From positions 248,001 to 312,000 of the forward strand of contig NZ_AKKC02000008.1 of NCBI RefSeq assembly GCF_000282095.2: a stretch of DNA of 64,000 nt. The letters run 5' to 3'. The position numbers and the translations under genes are program-made. The notes below the pieces were generated by a model. The model ran no database searches and was not told the DNA's origin. It worked only from the letters and a program-made list of their open reading frames with translations. Origin of the DNA: Rhizobium sp. CF080. GTDB lineage: Bacteria; Pseudomonadota; Alphaproteobacteria; Rhizobiales; Rhizobiaceae. Positions 53,856 through 61,932 of this stretch are shown piece after piece; within the stretch, counting starts at the first letter, position 1, and every line of letters begins with the position of its first letter.

Positions 53856-55544
53856 ATGGTAGATAGACGCAACACGTTCGACACTCTGGTCGACGATCCT
53901 GATAGCCAGGAGCAGCAGCAACAACAGCAACAGCAGGAACAGCAACAGCAGCAGCAGGCCAGTGACCAAAGCCAGAGCCAGTGGAGCGATTCGACCAACC
54001 TCAACGGCAACGGAAATGGTAACGGCAACCTGAACCTGAACGGCAATGGCAGCCTGAATCTCAATGGCAACGGCAATGCCAATCTCAACGGCAACTTCAA
54101 CGAAAACGTCAATGAGACCACGGTCGGTGTCACCGTCGACGTCGGTGTCAGCCTCGAAGACTACTTGCCGACGGACGACGACTTTGCCGATGTCGATATG
54201 AAGGACAGTTCCATCGACGGGATGTTCAACATCCGCATCGATGATGTGCTCAATAAAGCCCTGACCGGTGAAGGCAATGATGTCGGCAATGTCATCAGCC
54301 AGGTCGCCAACATCCAGGACAATGACAAGCTCGAAAAGGCCAGTGTCAGCAATGACGGGACCTTCGAACTGAATCCCACTGCCGAGGGCGGCATTGCGAT
54401 CGCCTCCGATGGAATCAATGCCGGCGGCGGCGGCGGTGACGGCGGAAGCCATGCCGATGCCGATGGCGGTGACGGCGGTGACGGTGGTGCGGCTCTTGGC
54501 GGGTTCGCACTCGGCGGTATCGGCATCGGCGGCCTGGCTGCAAGCGCTGCAGACGGCGGTAAAGGCGAAGGTGGCGATGCCGACGGCGGCGACGGCGACA
54601 GCGGCGATGCCGACAGCGAAGCCAATGGCGGCAAGGGTATTGGCGGCCGTGGCGGCAGTGGCGGCGATGGTCTCGGTCTCGGCCTTGGTCTTGGCCTCGG
54701 CCTCGGTGCAGGACTGGCATTTGCCGGTGACGGCGACCAGGGCGGCAGCAATACGGCCGGCGATGGCTCTTCAGGCGGCAATTCCGGCAACTCCACCGGC
54801 GGCAATGCTTCCGATGCCGGGGACGGCGGAGATTCGAATGGTGGTGCAGCGACAACTGCCATTGGCGGTAGTCTCGGCTTTATCAATCCGATCTTCGCAG
54901 ACGGTGATGGCGGCGCAGGCGGCCCTGGCGGTGACGGTGGCGGAAACACCGGCGGTGCCGGCGGCGATCCGACCGGCGGTGACGGCGGCGATGGCGGCGA
55001 AGCCACGGATGCCGGCGACGGCGGCGATGGCGGCGGTGCTCTCGGAGCTGGTCTCGGAGCCGGTTTCGGTGCCGGGCTTGGCGCCGGCCTCGGTGGTGAC
55101 GGCGCAGCAGGCGGTGACGGTACCGGCGGCGGAGCAACAGCCGGCGCAGCCACCAGTGGCGATGCTACCGGCGGTGACGCTACATCTGGCTACGGCGAAG
55201 GTGGTGCGGCACTTAGCGGCGCATGGGCCGATGGTATCGGTGGCGGAGCGGTCGGTGGCTGGGCCATTGGCGGCGCCGGTGCTGCCGGCGGCGATGGCGG
55301 CCTTGCCTATACCGGTGCCGGCGGAGCCGGCGGCGACGGCGGCACGTGGGGCTCGAGCAATGGTGACGATGGTTTCGTGACCGGAACGAGTTCCGCCTCG
55401 GCTGACGGTGTCATCGAAACCCACGCCTTCAACCAGGAAATCGTGATGGGTGCGAACCTGCAGCAGAATGCGATCGACATGACGATCGTTGGCGGGGACC
55501 TCACCAGCACTGTGGCCGGAGACGACACCGACGACGGCGTCTAA
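53856..55544 (+). CDS. Very Gly/Asn/Gln-rich protein, probable type I secreted surface or matrix protein
   Basis: 562 residues. The order is a Q-tract (about 19-34), an Asn-Gly block built on NLNGNGN (48-84), an acidic region with VISQVANIQDNDKL (146-159), about 320 residues of low-complexity GGDGG/GGAGG/GLGLGLG sequence (about 186-505), and a C-terminus (525-562) with GANLQQNAIDMTIVGGDL and an acidic tail. It has no Sec signal and no Cys. The VISQ...DND and NL..NA..TIVGG motifs recur in the protein encoded next. Together with the type I exporter genes downstream, this points to a non-classically secreted structural protein. The ATG at 53856 is preferred (GAGG about 9 bp upstream) over one at 53817. 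It is not a family I can name. Confidence 0.75.
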   Translation: MVDRRNTFDTLVDDPDSQEQQQQQQQQEQQQQQQASDQSQSQWSDSTNLNGNGNGNGNLNLNGNGSLNLNGNGNANLNGNFNENVNETTVGVTVDVGVSLEDYLPTDDDFADVDMKDSSIDGMFNIRIDDVLNKALTGEGNDVGNVISQVANIQDNDKLEKASVSNDGTFELNPTAEGGIAIASDGINAGGGGGDGGSHADADGGDGGDGGAALGGFALGGIGIGGLAASAADGGKGEGGDADGGDGDSGDADSEANGGKGIGGRGGSGGDGLGLGLGLGLGLGAGLAFAGDGDQGGSNTAGDGSSGGNSGNSTGGNASDAGDGGDSNGGAATTAIGGSLGFINPIFADGDGGAGGPGGDGGGNTGGAGGDPTGGDGGDGGEATDAGDGGDGGGALGAGLGAGFGAGLGAGLGGDGAAGGDGTGGGATAGAATSGDATGGDATSGYGEGGAALSGAWADGIGGGAVGGWAIGGAGAAGGDGGLAYTGAGGAGGDGGTWGSSNGDDGFVTGTSSASADGVIETHAFNQEIVMGANLQQNAIDMTIVGGDLTSTVAGDDTDDGV

Positions 55545-55585
55545 TCCGACACCTCTCCGCTTCTCAGGCAGAGACCTCACATCGT

Positions 55586-55612
55586 GGACTGCGCAGATTT
55601 CCTGCGCAGTCC
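55586..55612 (+). promoter_or_regulatory. Strong hairpin between the Gly-rich gene and the downstream secretion genes
   Basis: A perfect 11-bp stem GGACTGCGCAG/CTGCGCAGTCC (55586-55596 with 55602-55612) and a 5-nt loop without a T-run. It could stabilise or partly terminate the Gly-rich mRNA, giving more of it than of the exporter. Confidence 0.55.
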
Positions 55613-55663
55613 CTCATTCCGAACGCCCTGTAATGCAGGCATGCCCATACAAAGGCAGCGGTT

Positions 55664-57676
55664 ATGACGACGATGGACACAATCACCGAGGAAATCGCTC
55701 ATTTCATCGGCCTCTTCCACACGAACGTCGAGGATGCGCGCCTGCGAGACGCCTATAAGGATTTCTCGCTTTACACGCCCGAACAATTCATCCCGCCATC
55801 GGCGGTGACACAATCCCATTTCGAGGCGCCTTACGACCTGCTCGGCTTCGATCCGTACGTGGCCTACAAGTCTCCAGCCAGTTTCACGCCTCTCTGGCAT
55901 CCTCGCTTTGTGGGTGGATACGACCACCCGTCAATTCCCGTCGTGGAAATCAGGACGCTTTACGGCCGGCACGAGATGCCGCAGCATGAGTACCCGTTCT
56001 ATGGAAGCGGCAAGTCCTTCACATGGGAGATCCAGCCTCCGGGTTCGGTTGCGAATTTCATCGTCCAGGCCGCCTCGCTTTCCGACAACGACAGCTTCGC
56101 GGTCGGGGGACATGGCCTCACGTTCAATCCCACGCCGGTCGATAACGGCGAACTGCTGGATACTGCCCAACAGGTTCTTTCGGATTCGCCCATCGGCCAT
56201 CTCGAAATGCCGACGTCGGGGGCGGACCTGATCGAGATCATCAAGACGGTCGCCGACCAACTGGATTCTCTCTCAGCAGAGTCCGGCGGTCCCATGGGGG
56301 CTTTCGTCCATCAGTCCGCGACAATCGATGGCATTTACGTCAACGGCATACTGGTCGACGAGGCGCCGAAGCTGGAGGATCATCATTCATTCGAAGATGA
56401 TGATGCCGATTCCAGCGACGTCGATGCCGCGGACAGTGCTCAGCCATCCAACGTGAAGGTGTTTGCCGACGGTTCTGTTCAAGTAGAGGCCTCGGTCGAA
56501 TTGGTTGGCGGCAACAATACCGCCGTCAACGATGCCGTCCTCAAGAATATCTGGACCGGCGCGACAGTAACGGCGGTCGTTGGCGATCATTTCGAGATCA
56601 ACGCGATCATCCAGATCAATGTCCTTCATGATACCGACGCCATCACCTCGGCAATCAACAGTTGGACGAGCGATGACGTGCCCGATGAAATATTCAACAT
56701 TGCGACATTCCAGCGGGTTGATCCGTTGGAAAGCGGGAACGCTTCGGCACACGCCGGCGGTGGCTATCCCGGAAGTTGGGCGGTCACAGAGATCCACGGT
56801 GATCTGCTGATCGCCAACTGGCTGGAGCAGTACATTTTCATGTCCGACAATGACGTCGGCATCCTGTCGTCTTCCGGCGCCACGACCAAGGTGATCGCCG
56901 GCGACAACACCAGCGTGAACCAGACCTCGATCTACGAGCTCAGCCACGCCTACGACCTGATCCTGATCGGCGGCAGTCTGTACGACGCCAATATTATCCA
57001 CCAGACGAACATATTGTTCGACAACGACGTGGTCGGCGCGGTTACGGGTTTTGGAACGACCGGCGAGGGCACGATCTCCAGCGCCGGAAATCTGCTCTGG
57101 AATCAGGCCCATATCTACAATATCGGCGGCGCCGATCGTTTCGATACGCTGCCTTCGGCCTACGTGGATGCGGCGAATGATTTTGCCGGCGGGGGAAGAG
57201 ATTTGCCCGACGGAATTTTGACCGACTCGGCCTTTGCCGGATTGGCTGGATTGCGCGTTCTCTATATCAGCGGCGACCTGCTGAATATCCAGTATGTCAG
57301 CCAGACCACCATCGTCGGCGACAGCGATCAGATCGCCCTGGCGATGAATGCCTTCAATCCCCATGCGGAAGCGACATGGTCGATCTCCACCGGTGGAAAC
57401 GCGCTCATCAACAATGCGGCGATCGCCGATCTGGATTCTCTCGGCCGTACCTATGTGGGCGGCGAGCAATATTCCCAGGAAACGCTGTTCCAATCGGGAC
57501 TGATTTCGAGCCATCCGGAATGGGCCGCGCACGATCCCGACGCGCTGGTCAACGAAGCGGTGGCGTTTCTCGACGATTCAATGCTGGACGCCGATCCAAC
57601 CGAGCCTGGCTTCGGCATGCCCGTCGAACATGACGGCCAGTACCAGAACGACGGGTTACAACATGTGCTCGGATAA
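55664..57676 (+). CDS. Repeat protein of a type I secretion locus, second putative cargo
   Basis: 670 residues, no signal peptide, acidic, no Cys. Two short motifs alternate. Motif B, [IV]xxQ...[IL]xD-D, occurs at about 132-145, 313-327, 385-398, 444-457 and 544-556 (e.g. IIHQTNILFDNDVV). Motif A, GN...N-A/Q-xxI, occurs at about 282-296, 412-426, 474-489 and 577-592 (e.g. AGNLLWNQAHIYNIGG). The spacing suggests a beta-solenoid. Similar proteins are named type I secretion proteins in rhizobia, but no enzymatic domain is visible. It shares both motifs with the upstream Gly-rich protein. The ATG at 55664 has AAGG upstream, and 12 bp separate its stop from the exporter gene. Confidence 0.72.
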   Translation: MTTMDTITEEIAHFIGLFHTNVEDARLRDAYKDFSLYTPEQFIPPSAVTQSHFEAPYDLLGFDPYVAYKSPASFTPLWHPRFVGGYDHPSIPVVEIRTLYGRHEMPQHEYPFYGSGKSFTWEIQPPGSVANFIVQAASLSDNDSFAVGGHGLTFNPTPVDNGELLDTAQQVLSDSPIGHLEMPTSGADLIEIIKTVADQLDSLSAESGGPMGAFVHQSATIDGIYVNGILVDEAPKLEDHHSFEDDDADSSDVDAADSAQPSNVKVFADGSVQVEASVELVGGNNTAVNDAVLKNIWTGATVTAVVGDHFEINAIIQINVLHDTDAITSAINSWTSDDVPDEIFNIATFQRVDPLESGNASAHAGGGYPGSWAVTEIHGDLLIANWLEQYIFMSDNDVGILSSSGATTKVIAGDNTSVNQTSIYELSHAYDLILIGGSLYDANIIHQTNILFDNDVVGAVTGFGTTGEGTISSAGNLLWNQAHIYNIGGADRFDTLPSAYVDAANDFAGGGRDLPDGILTDSAFAGLAGLRVLYISGDLLNIQYVSQTTIVGDSDQIALAMNAFNPHAEATWSISTGGNALINNAAIADLDSLGRTYVGGEQYSQETLFQSGLISSHPEWAAHDPDALVNEAVAFLDDSMLDADPTEPGFGMPVEHDGQYQNDGLQHVLG

Positions 57677-57688
57677 CGGGGGAGAAAC

Positions 57689-59842
57689 ATGTCGGACGCC
57701 CAAAAGAGGGCCGACCTAGAACGGGCCCACGATCACGATGAAGGTCAGCAACTTGAAGGTGAGGACATCTATGCAAAATTGGAACGCGCTGTGGAGGAAT
57801 GCATGAAACTGTCGCCCGACGGTGCCGCTCCTTCAGCTACGATATCCAGGCTGGAACCCAGAAACGTTGCGCCGAACCCATCGCGGGTGAATGAAAGCTC
57901 TTCTGGAGCCGATATTCTGCCGATGCCTGCCAATGACCGGATCATCGAACCGGAAATCGAGCCGAAGCCCACGGTGCGCGAAGCGACGGAGGCAAAGGCG
58001 CCGGAAGGCATGATCACCATCGATGCCGACACCGGACCCTTGCGGACCGAGACAAAGACCTTCGGAAAGTCGCCCTCCAACGGCGGCGGGCGCGGCGGCG
58101 ACGGAACGTTTCACAAGCGCCTCGCGCCGGTCGATTTTTCGGCCAGCCTGCGGGCGGGCGTCACCGCCGTGCGGCGGAACCTGGCGATCGTCATGCTTTT
58201 CACCATTGCCAGCAATATCCTCGTGCTGGCGATCCCGGTCTACCTGTTCCAGATATCGGACCGGGTGCTGACCAGCCGTTCTCTCGACACCCTGGTAATG
58301 TTGACGATCGTGATCGTCGGCGCCGTCATTCTGCAGGCCGCCTTCGACGCGCTTCGGCGCTTCATCCTGATGCGGACCGCGGTGGAGATCGCGGCGCAGC
58401 TCGGTGCTCCGATCCTGAGCGCGGCGGCCCGCGCCTCGCTTCAGAGCAACGGCCGCGAATACCAGGTGCTCGGCGATCTGCAGCAGGTTCGTTCGTTTCT
58501 CGTCTCCAGGACCTTGCTGTCATTCCTCGATGCGCCCATCGCACCTCTCTTTGTGGCGGCGGTTTTCCTCATTCACCCGCATCTCGGCTTCATCGTTGTC
58601 CTGACGGCCATCATGCTGCTTGCCTTCACCCAGATCAACCAGCGCATGACCGCGGAGCCGTTTGCCGAAGCCAATACGGCGCAGGTGAAAGCCAATCTTC
58701 ATCTGGAATCGATGTCGCGCAATTCGCAGATCATCAATGCGCTCGCCATGATACCCGAGACGGTGCAGATCTGGGGCAAGGATACGGCAGCCTCGCTGAA
58801 ATCGCAGGTCATCGCCCAGGACCGGAACATCACCATCGCGGCCATATCGAAGGCCTGCCGCCTTCTGACGCAGATCGCGATGCTCGGCTGGGGCGCCTTC
58901 CTGTCGATCGAAGGGCAACTCACGGGGGGCATGGTGATCGCGGCCTCCATTATCGCGGGTCGCGCTCTGGCGCCTATCGAAGGGGCCATCGAAGGATGGA
59001 ATCAGTACAGTCAATCGCGCGCGGCCTACGCTCGAATAACGGCGCTGTTGAAATCCTCGCCGTTGAATTTCGACCGCCTGAACCTGCCGAAGCCGGAAGG
59101 GCGCCTGGATGTCGAACGCCTCCTCTATGTGCCGCAGGGAACCAAGCGCGTCGTCCTCAACGGTATCGCATTTGCCCTGCAGCCCGGCGATTCCCTGGCG
59201 ATCATCGGAAATTCCGGCGCCGGCAAGACCACTCTCGGGAAAATGCTCGTCGGGTCGATCCTGCCGACGTCGGGCAGCGTCCGGTTGGATCTGATGGATC
59301 TGAGAAACTGGGATCAGCGCCAGTTCGGTGAGAATATCGGTTATCTGCCGCAGGACGTGCAGCTCTTTCCCGGCACGATCAAGGCCAATATCGCCCGCAT
59401 GCGGCCGGACGCGGACGATGAGCAGATCTACCGCGCCGCGATGCTGGCTGACGTCCACGAGATGATCGCCAGCCTGCCGCACGGATATGAAACCGTGGTT
59501 GCGGCCGATGGCTCTCCGCTATCCGGCGGCCAGAAGCAGCGTATCGCGCTTGCCCGGGCATTCTTCGGTGATCCGAGGATGGTGGTGCTGGATGAGCCGA
59601 ATTCCAATCTCGACAATGCGGGCGATGCGGCGCTGCTCCAGGCACTTCGCCATGCCAAGGAACACAAGATAACCGTTGCGACGATCACGCAGCGGCCGGC
59701 CCTCCTCAGCAGCGTGGACAAGGTTCTGCTGCTGGTGAACGGCACCGTTGCGCTGTTCGGGATGCGGGCGGATGTGCTGAAAGCGATCGAAGCCCGTGGC
59801 ATCGATATCAACACCGGGTCATTCGGTCATCAGTTGCAATAG
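57689..59842 (+). CDS. Type I secretion ABC transporter (PrtD/PrsD-like permease-ATPase) with long N-terminal extension
   Basis: 717 residues. Residues 1 to about 145 are hydrophilic, Pro/Glu/Gly-rich and probably disordered. The transmembrane domain follows (about 155-440), then an ABC domain with Walker A GNSGAGKTT (507-515), LSGGQKQR (611-618) and Walker B MVVLDEP (631-637). The switch (H-loop) position, normally His in THRP, is Gln668 (ITQRP), one base away from a His codon. The family exports unfolded proteins with C-terminal signals together with an adaptor and TolC. The adaptor follows immediately and no TolC-like gene is seen. It is related to PrtD-class exporters (TIGR01842 type). 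Confidence 0.88.
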   Translation: MSDAQKRADLERAHDHDEGQQLEGEDIYAKLERAVEECMKLSPDGAAPSATISRLEPRNVAPNPSRVNESSSGADILPMPANDRIIEPEIEPKPTVREATEAKAPEGMITIDADTGPLRTETKTFGKSPSNGGGRGGDGTFHKRLAPVDFSASLRAGVTAVRRNLAIVMLFTIASNILVLAIPVYLFQISDRVLTSRSLDTLVMLTIVIVGAVILQAAFDALRRFILMRTAVEIAAQLGAPILSAAARASLQSNGREYQVLGDLQQVRSFLVSRTLLSFLDAPIAPLFVAAVFLIHPHLGFIVVLTAIMLLAFTQINQRMTAEPFAEANTAQVKANLHLESMSRNSQIINALAMIPETVQIWGKDTAASLKSQVIAQDRNITIAAISKACRLLTQIAMLGWGAFLSIEGQLTGGMVIAASIIAGRALAPIEGAIEGWNQYSQSRAAYARITALLKSSPLNFDRLNLPKPEGRLDVERLLYVPQGTKRVVLNGIAFALQPGDSLAIIGNSGAGKTTLGKMLVGSILPTSGSVRLDLMDLRNWDQRQFGENIGYLPQDVQLFPGTIKANIARMRPDADDEQIYRAAMLADVHEMIASLPHGYETVVAADGSPLSGGQKQRIALARAFFGDPRMVVLDEPNSNLDNAGDAALLQALRHAKEHKITVATITQRPALLSSVDKVLLLVNGTVALFGMRADVLKAIEARGIDINTGSFGHQLQ

Positions 59843-59852
59843 GGGTTGTGTC

Positions 59853-61193
59853 ATGTCTGCTGTTGCCAAGGTTCACGATCTCGAATGGTACTCGGAGGTC
59901 CCCCGGTCTGTCTGGAAACAGACGGTGGCCGGTCTGGCATTGACGGCCATAGCCTTTGGGGGTTTCGGCACCTGGGCCGCGACTGCACCGCTTGCGGCGG
60001 CTGTCATTGCCCAAGGCAGTTTTGTCGCAACCGGCCGCAACAAGATCGTGCAGCATTTCGAGGGTGGGATCATCAGGGAACTGCTGGTCAACGAGGGTGA
60101 CCAGGTTGTCGAAAACCAGCCGTTGGTCAGGCTCGATGAGACCGCGTCGCAGGCGAAGAAACGGGAGTACTTCCTCAGACGTGTCAGGCTGGAAGCAACC
60201 GCGGCCCGCCTTACGGCTCAGTCCGAAGGTGCCGATTCAATGATGATTTCGACCTATCTGAACGATTTCAGGGATGACCCTGATGTCTCGGCGATCATCC
60301 TTACGCAACAGCTCAACTTCAAGGCCCAGCGCATGAAGCTGGCGACTGAGCTTTCGCTGCTGAAGCAGAACATGAAAGCCATGGAGTTCCGTAGCGAAGG
60401 TTACAATCGGCACCGTGAGGCCATGTCTCGTCAGCTCGCGCTGCTCAAGGACGAATACGATATCAAGCGGGTTCTGCTGACAAAGGGATTGCTGCGAGCA
60501 ACCGAGGTCAGGGCGCTTCAGCGGGCAATCGCCGATGCCGAAGGGCAGATCGGCCGCCTGGAGGCAGAGGTCGCGGAAACCGGTGCCGAGCTCTTGAAGG
60601 GGCAGCAGGAAATATCGCGCGCGGAAGAAATGTATCGGGAGGAGGCACTCGACCGCCTGCAATCGATCCAAGGCGAGCGTGACGCGGCGCGTGAACAATC
60701 CCGTGAAGCCGACGACGTTCTGCGCCGGGCCACGATCCTTGCGCCCGTCTCCGGCACTGTCGTGCGGACCTATTACCATACGACAGGCGGCGTCATCGAA
60801 AGCGGTAAGGGGATCATGGAGATCCTGCCTGCCGGCGTGCCTTTGATCATCGAGGCAAAGGTGCCTCGCAACGAGATCGACAGCGTCAAAGTCGGTCAGA
60901 AGGCCACGGTCCGCCTCATCGCGCTGAACCAGCGCACGACTCCCGTCCTGCAGGGCGAAGTGTTCTATGTCTCGGCGGATGCGCTGGAAGATAGCAAGGC
61001 GGGGCTCACCAACCACGATGTCTACGTCGCGCGCATCAATATCTCATCGGATGAAATCTCGCGTATCAAAGGATTTACGCCGCAGCCCGGCATGCCGGCG
61101 GAAATCATGATTCAAACTGCGGTCAGAACGTTCTTCAGCTATCTGGCTAAACCGATTGTGGACAGCATGTCGAGGGCGTTTACCGAGCGCTGA
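59853..61193 (+). CDS. Type I secretion periplasmic adaptor (HlyD/PrsE family membrane fusion protein)
   Basis: 446 residues. It has a single N-terminal membrane helix (VAGLALTAIAFGGFGTWAAT), a split lipoyl domain (VQHFEGGIIRELLVNEGDQV; ILAPVSGTVV), a long coiled-coil hairpin (about 115-300) and a beta-barrel domain ending PGMPAEIMIQTAVRTFFSYL, the normal PrsE/HlyD C-terminal signature. It links the exporter to an outer-membrane TolC. The ATG at 59853 lies 10 bp after the ABC gene stop. An earlier start would overlap that gene. Confidence 0.9.
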   Translation: MSAVAKVHDLEWYSEVPRSVWKQTVAGLALTAIAFGGFGTWAATAPLAAAVIAQGSFVATGRNKIVQHFEGGIIRELLVNEGDQVVENQPLVRLDETASQAKKREYFLRRVRLEATAARLTAQSEGADSMMISTYLNDFRDDPDVSAIILTQQLNFKAQRMKLATELSLLKQNMKAMEFRSEGYNRHREAMSRQLALLKDEYDIKRVLLTKGLLRATEVRALQRAIADAEGQIGRLEAEVAETGAELLKGQQEISRAEEMYREEALDRLQSIQGERDAAREQSREADDVLRRATILAPVSGTVVRTYYHTTGGVIESGKGIMEILPAGVPLIIEAKVPRNEIDSVKVGQKATVRLIALNQRTTPVLQGEVFYVSADALEDSKAGLTNHDVYVARINISSDEISRIKGFTPQPGMPAEIMIQTAVRTFFSYLAKPIVDSMSRAFTER

Positions 61194-61363
61194 CAGGTAC
61201 GATTCCGCTCTGGCGGGACGTGATCGATGCCGATACTCGATCGAGAAGATACCTCAAAAGGCGTAGGCTTGCTGTCCGCGGCCATGTCCCGCAGGGCCAT
61301 TCGCCGTCCTGGCCTCCATCGGATGTTCCCAAGATGGGCGCCAGACCTGCTCTCCTCGGTATT

Positions 61364-61401
61364 TCCAAAAAGAAGCCCTCGCTGATGAAAACAGCGAGGG
61401 C
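61364..61401 (-). terminator. Rho-independent terminator on the minus strand
   Basis: A perfect 10-bp stem GCCCTCGCTG/CAGCGAGGGC (61375-61384 with 61392-61401) with a 7-nt loop. On the minus strand it is followed by TTCTTTTT. No minus-strand gene lies directly upstream of it, so it may act as a back-up terminator for transcription from the glycoside hydrolase gene or end an unseen transcript. Confidence 0.55.
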
Positions 61402-61826
61402 GCCCGCAAGACGGGAAGTAAATCGAGGCCGACAGGACGCCTCGAGGCCACATAACACCACGAGCCTTGAAAAATGTCAGTTCCACCAAAAGGAGAAGGC
61501 CCGACCGTTTTTCCCGTTCGAGCCTTCAGCAGTCTGTTTGGCAAAAGTATTATTCCCTCATCTGCGAAACACATCAACTCAATCAAAAGGATTAGTTTCT
61601 CTTAATCGTTGTATCTATGTCGTGATTTAGTAATCACTGGTTGATTTCGGCTTTTTCCCGCCCCTGTACATCGATTGGAATAAATATCCACTCCGGAATC
61701 AGTCGGCTAAATTAGGTATTCGAAAGTTACACTTGAGGTGTGGCCCGATTGCAATATCGCCGATCTGCGATTGTGGTATTTTGTAGTGCGGACTTGAGCA
61801 GAACGCCTCGGGTATCGGCGTGGTAG

Positions 61827-61860
61827 ACTGACCGGCTGCCAGCTCAGGCAGCCGGTCAGT
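61827..61860. terminator. Large perfect hairpin, probable bidirectional terminator
   Basis: A 14-bp perfect stem (61827-61840 with 61847-61860), 6-nt loop AGCTCA, then TGTTTG. It lies 72 bp after the stop of the leftward glycoside hydrolase gene. Confidence 0.65.
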
Positions 61861-61932
61861 TGTTTGACCTACACCTTCATCGTGATTTGATCAGCACGCT
61901 CGCCATCTGGCGTTCAGCGGCTTCATGCGGAA

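Larger units (their letters stand above)
61194..61932. other. 739-bp region without a convincing gene
   Basis: It is AT-richer than its flanks, particularly 61540-61800. No frame has family-like sequence and a ribosome-binding site. Two perfect hairpins occur (61375-61401 and 61827-61860). A small RNA transcribed from the AT-rich part cannot be excluded. Confidence 0.55.

Noticed and set aside
54161..55153. Pro/Ala/Ser-rich 330-codon frame on the minus strand
   Set aside because: It is the reverse complement of the Gly-rich repeat region; composition is fully explained by GGN codons read backwards.
53900..55400. Possible CRISPR or tandem-repeat array
   Set aside because: The repeats are short, irregular, in frame and code for Gly-rich protein; there are no uniform repeats with unique spacers.
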